From PSLL01 sp050259195 (GTDB lineage Bacteria > Desulfobacterota_D > UBA1144 > Nemesobacterales > CSP1-2), in assembly GCA_050259195.1 (NCBI GenBank), contig JBLNAE010000193.1, positions 1 to 8,438 on the forward strand: a DNA stretch of 8,438 nt, read 5' to 3'. Position 1 is the stretch's first letter. Every line of letters starts with the position of its first letter. The position numbers were made by a program, and so were the translations under genes. The notes under the pieces are model-generated. The model did no database searches and was not told where the DNA came from. It saw only the letters and a list, made by a program, of their open reading frames with translations. Below, piece by piece: positions 6,500 through 8,438 of this stretch.

Positions 6500-7165
6500 T
6501 TATTCCGACTCTTCATCCATTAAATCTAGGACTTCTTCTGAACCGGAGTTACCCTTTTCATTAATATCAGATCCAACCGAATGCTCCTCTTTTTCTTTTG
6601 ATACTACCACAAGTGAAGGTCTCAAGAGCCTGTCTCTTAGCATGTAGCCTCTTAACATCTCGGATATAATCAAGCCCGGCGCTATTTCATCGGACTCTAC
6701 ACGTTCTATAGCCTGATGGAGTTTTGGATCAAACCTTTCTCCACGGGTGGCACTTATAGGCCTTACCCCGAACTTGTCAAGAGAGCCGAGAAACTGCTTA
6801 TACACGAGCTTTATTCCCTCAATAATCGGCCCTGTCTCTTCAGCGGATTCTGAGTGTTCAAGCGCCCGCTCTAGGTTGTCAAGCACATGAAGAAGCTCCT
6901 TTATAAGCTCCTCATTTCCATAAATCGCAATGTCGGCCTTTTCTTTTGCCACCCTCTTTTTATAGTTGTCAAGATCGGCAACTACCATCAGGTATTTATT
7001 GTATAGATCGTTATACTCTTTGGTTTTTGATTCAATCTCATCCTGAAGGACTTTTAACTCTGACGACTGATTTTCCTGAGATGTAGTTTCTTCTCTCGCT
7101 CGATTATCGCTATCAATGTTTCCAAAATTAAAAACCCCTTTTCTTTCCTCACCCTTACCACTCAT
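6500..7165 (-). CDS. grpE: Nucleotide exchange factor GrpE
   Basis: GrpE releases ADP from DnaK to reset the chaperone cycle and acts as a dimer in the cytoplasm. The 221 residues comprise a polar N-terminal segment (1-35), a long dimerising coiled coil (about 36-80, rich in Glu/Lys heptads), a short helical bundle (about 84-133), and the beta-wing domain. The family signature lies at about 145-189, including FDPKLHQAIERV (145-156) and MLRDRLLRPSLVVVSK (175-190). After residue 190 there is an unusual 31-residue acidic tail with many Glu/Asp/Ser and no matching family domain. The ATG lies two bases after the hrcA stop, and AAGGGG (7176-7181) within hrcA serves as its ribosome site at about ten bases, so translation is coupled. 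Confidence 0.98.
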   Translation of the reverse strand: MSGKGEERKGVFNFGNIDSDNRAREETTSQENQSSELKVLQDEIESKTKEYNDLYNKYLMVVADLDNYKKRVAKEKADIAIYGNEELIKELLHVLDNLERALEHSESAEETGPIIEGIKLVYKQFLGSLDKFGVRPISATRGERFDPKLHQAIERVESDEIAPGLIISEMLRGYMLRDRLLRPSLVVVSKEKEEHSVGSDINEKGNSGSEEVLDLMDEESE

Positions 7166-7167
7166 TT

Positions 7168-8202
7168 TTACTGTTCCCCTTCACCAATAATTTTGCTCAC
7201 AACCCTGGCGGTATAATCAACCAGCGGAATTATACGAGAATAATCCATACAAATGGGGCCTAAGACGCCCAGGGTTCCAAGTTTCCTCTCGCTGCCATAA
7301 GGAGCGGCGACCAGGCTATAGCCCTCCATTACGCCATTCTCAGAACCTACAAACACCCCCGTGCCCTCCTTTTTCATCGCCTTATCCAAGATGCCCACAA
7401 GAACGCTTTTTTCCTCAAATGCCCTAAAGAGTTCTCTAAGGCGCTCTGGAGAAGTCCGCTCGGAATTCTCCAGTATAGAAGTCTGCCCTTTTATATAGAT
7501 ATTAGACTGAACGCTTTGTTCAAATATCCTTCTACTAAACTTGATAACGCTCTGAATTAATTCATCATAGAGCCGCTTCTCAAATTTCAGGTCGCTAACT
7601 ACGAAAGCCCTTACCTCATCAAGTGTAACTCCGATGGCAAGCTCGCTCAAGTAACGACTCATCCTCTGGAGCATATCTCTTGGAATTTTCCTATCAATCC
7701 TTATAAGCGTTTTCTCAGTCATTCCCCCTTCAAACACGATAATGACAAGGACTTTCTTATCCCCGAGTTTTACCAGTTCGGCAGATTTAATCTTCATAAA
7801 CCTTGCGCTCGGAATGGTCGCCAAGCCGGTGCAGTGAGAAATATCCGATAGCATCCTGCTCGTTTCCTGTATAATCTCATCAAGGGTTCCTTCGGTTTGC
7901 TCATAGCGTTTTCTTATGAACACCCTTTTTTCTTGAGAAAGCTGACGCGGATAGAGTAAGAAATCAACGTAAAACCTGATCCCTTTCTCACTGGGAACCC
8001 TTCCAGCGGACAAATGAGGCTGGGCGAGATACCCCTGATCCATGAGTTCAGCCATCGTGCCTCTTACCGTAGCAGGACTCCAGGGCAGACCATAACTCTC
8101 GACAAGCGCATAAGATCCCACCGGCTCTTCCGTCTTTATATAATAGTCTATAACCAAACGAAGAATCTGCTTTCCCCTTTCTGAGAGCTTGGCCGTGTTC
8201 AT
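7168..8202 (-). CDS. hrcA: Heat-inducible transcription repressor HrcA
   Basis: HrcA normally represses class I heat-shock genes by binding the CIRCE operator and depends on GroEL for activity. The 344 residues show an N-terminal winged helix (about 5-75; EEPVGS at 25-30, PHLSAGRVPSEKG at 62-74), a GAF-like central region with an inserted dimerisation segment, and the C-terminal signature LGVLGPICMDYSRIIPLVDY. In the presumed recognition helix, SPATVRGTM (42-50), the residue after Arg is Gly48, where most HrcA proteins I know have Asn. No CIRCE site is visible upstream. The ATG lacks a Shine-Dalgarno and should lie only about 14 bases from the transcript start, but the reading begins where the family normally does. 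It heads the operon and is expected to autoregulate it. Confidence 0.97.
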   Translation of the reverse strand: MNTAKLSERGKQILRLVIDYYIKTEEPVGSYALVESYGLPWSPATVRGTMAELMDQGYLAQPHLSAGRVPSEKGIRFYVDFLLYPRQLSQEKRVFIRKRYEQTEGTLDEIIQETSRMLSDISHCTGLATIPSARFMKIKSAELVKLGDKKVLVIIVFEGGMTEKTLIRIDRKIPRDMLQRMSRYLSELAIGVTLDEVRAFVVSDLKFEKRLYDELIQSVIKFSRRIFEQSVQSNIYIKGQTSILENSERTSPERLRELFRAFEEKSVLVGILDKAMKKEGTGVFVGSENGVMEGYSLVAAPYGSERKLGTLGVLGPICMDYSRIIPLVDYTARVVSKIIGEGEQ

Positions 8203-8214
8203 ATGAGTTTATGT

Positions 8215-8269
8215 CTACACAAAATATAATAATCACGGAATGAATTGTCAACGCAAGGCTTTTGTGTAG
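8215..8269. repeat. Inverted repeat bracketing the hrcA promoter (candidate operator)
   Basis: CTACACAAAA (8215-8224) and TTTTGTGTAG (8260-8269) are perfect 10-bp inverted copies 35 bases apart. The inner arm overlaps the -10 box and probable transcription start of hrcA, and the outer arm lies nine bases upstream of the -35. Such a layout suits a repressor contacting two sites around a promoter. It bears no resemblance to CIRCE (TTAGCACTC-N9-GAGTGCTAA). Which protein binds is unknown; HrcA itself is one candidate. A chance repeat in AT-rich DNA is possible. Confidence 0.5.
8223..8251 (-). promoter_or_regulatory. Sigma-70-type promoter of the hrcA-grpE-dnaK-dnaJ operon
   Basis: Read on the minus strand, TTGACA (8251-8246) is separated by exactly 17 bases from TATATT (8228-8223), a 6/6 and 5/6 match to the -35 and -10 consensus. 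Transcription should start near 8216, giving a leader of about 14 bases. No heat-shock sigma-32-type promoter (CTTGAAA...CCCCAT) is present, so control is expected through repression. Confidence 0.8.
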
Positions 8270-8331
8270 CTGATTTCATTAGTTCATTAGTACAATATAA
8301 TACTCCCTTTCTAAAACTAATATCAATTATG

Positions 8332-8359
8332 TTAACTAATAGTGCATTTATAGTATTAT
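8332..8359 (+). promoter_or_regulatory. Weak candidate promoter for the right-edge reading frame
   Basis: TTAACT (8332-8337) and TATTAT (8354-8359) are 16 bases apart and match four and five of six consensus bases. They lie just upstream of the ATG at 8370. The whole stretch is AT-rich, so such matches are easy to find by chance. Confidence 0.25.
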
Positions 8360-8369
8360 TTAGCATATC

Positions 8370-8438
8370 ATGCGTAGATCAATACCAACAATCAATGAAA
8401 CAACACAGGCACTAGAAGCAACAGTACATAAACAGAAG
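8370..8438 (+). CDS. Partial reading frame running off the window, possibly an IS630-type transposase start
   Basis: An ATG at 8370-8372 opens 23 codons with no stop before the window ends, divergent from hrcA. The peptide begins MRRSIPTINETTQALEA and is rich in polar and basic residues. Its opening resembles the start of short helix-turn-helix or IS630-family transposase proteins that read 'M..PIPTI.ES...L', a resemblance from memory over very few residues. There is no Shine-Dalgarno; TAG at 8361-8363 closes the frame just upstream. If it is an insertion sequence, its left end would fall in the AT-rich stretch 8270-8369, upstream of the intact hrcA promoter. Confidence 0.35.
   Translation, partial: MRRSIPTINETTQALEATVHKQK

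Noticed and set aside
8335..8372. AGTGCATTTA and TTAGCATATC near 8340-8370 as half-sites of CIRCE
   Set aside because: Neither matches TTAGCACTC or GAGTGCTAA beyond a few bases, and the spacing is wrong.

Overview
The window is a bacterial chromosomal segment of moderate GC. It holds a complete heat-shock operon on the minus strand and four housekeeping or accessory genes on the plus strand. The plus-strand genes run from about 215 to 3381, the heat-shock operon runs back from 8202 to 3527, and the two sets converge near 3382-3526. The gene order hrcA-grpE-dnaK-dnaJ, a Sec-type signal peptide and strong Shine-Dalgarno sites fit a Gram-negative-type bacterium, possibly a deltaproteobacterial, Nitrospirota-like or uncultured candidate lineage. 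No marker here fixes the phylum.

Left part (1-1747): a 214-base stretch rich in hairpins leads into a threonine-synthase-type PLP enzyme. Its stop codon directly abuts the start of a small ubiquitin-fold sulfur carrier very like CysO. The carrier ends in Gly-Gly plus two extra residues, Ile-Arg. Together the two genes suggest a thiocarboxylate-dependent amino-acid pathway, or a threonine synthase co-expressed with a sulfur donor. This is the most interesting protein-level signal in the window.

Middle (1748-3526): an imperfect palindromic intergenic repeat (1755-1823) separates that pair from a PfkB-family sugar kinase. Next comes a small exported NTF2/SnoaL-like protein. The convergent gap after it can be read as a headless fragment resembling a PilZ domain.

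Right part (3527-8202, minus strand): hrcA, grpE, dnaK and dnaJ follow each other with gaps of 2, 19 and 29 bases. They encode the HrcA repressor and the DnaK-DnaJ-GrpE chaperone machine. A near-consensus sigma-70 promoter lies just upstream of hrcA. No CIRCE operator is visible there. Instead, a perfect 10-bp inverted repeat (CTACACAAAA / TTTTGTGTAG) brackets the promoter, and the HrcA recognition helix has an unusual residue. A candidate non-CIRCE control of the operon is the best regulatory lead.

Right edge (8203-8438): AT-rich DNA, then a divergent reading frame from 8370 that runs off the window. It weakly resembles the start of an IS630-type transposase.
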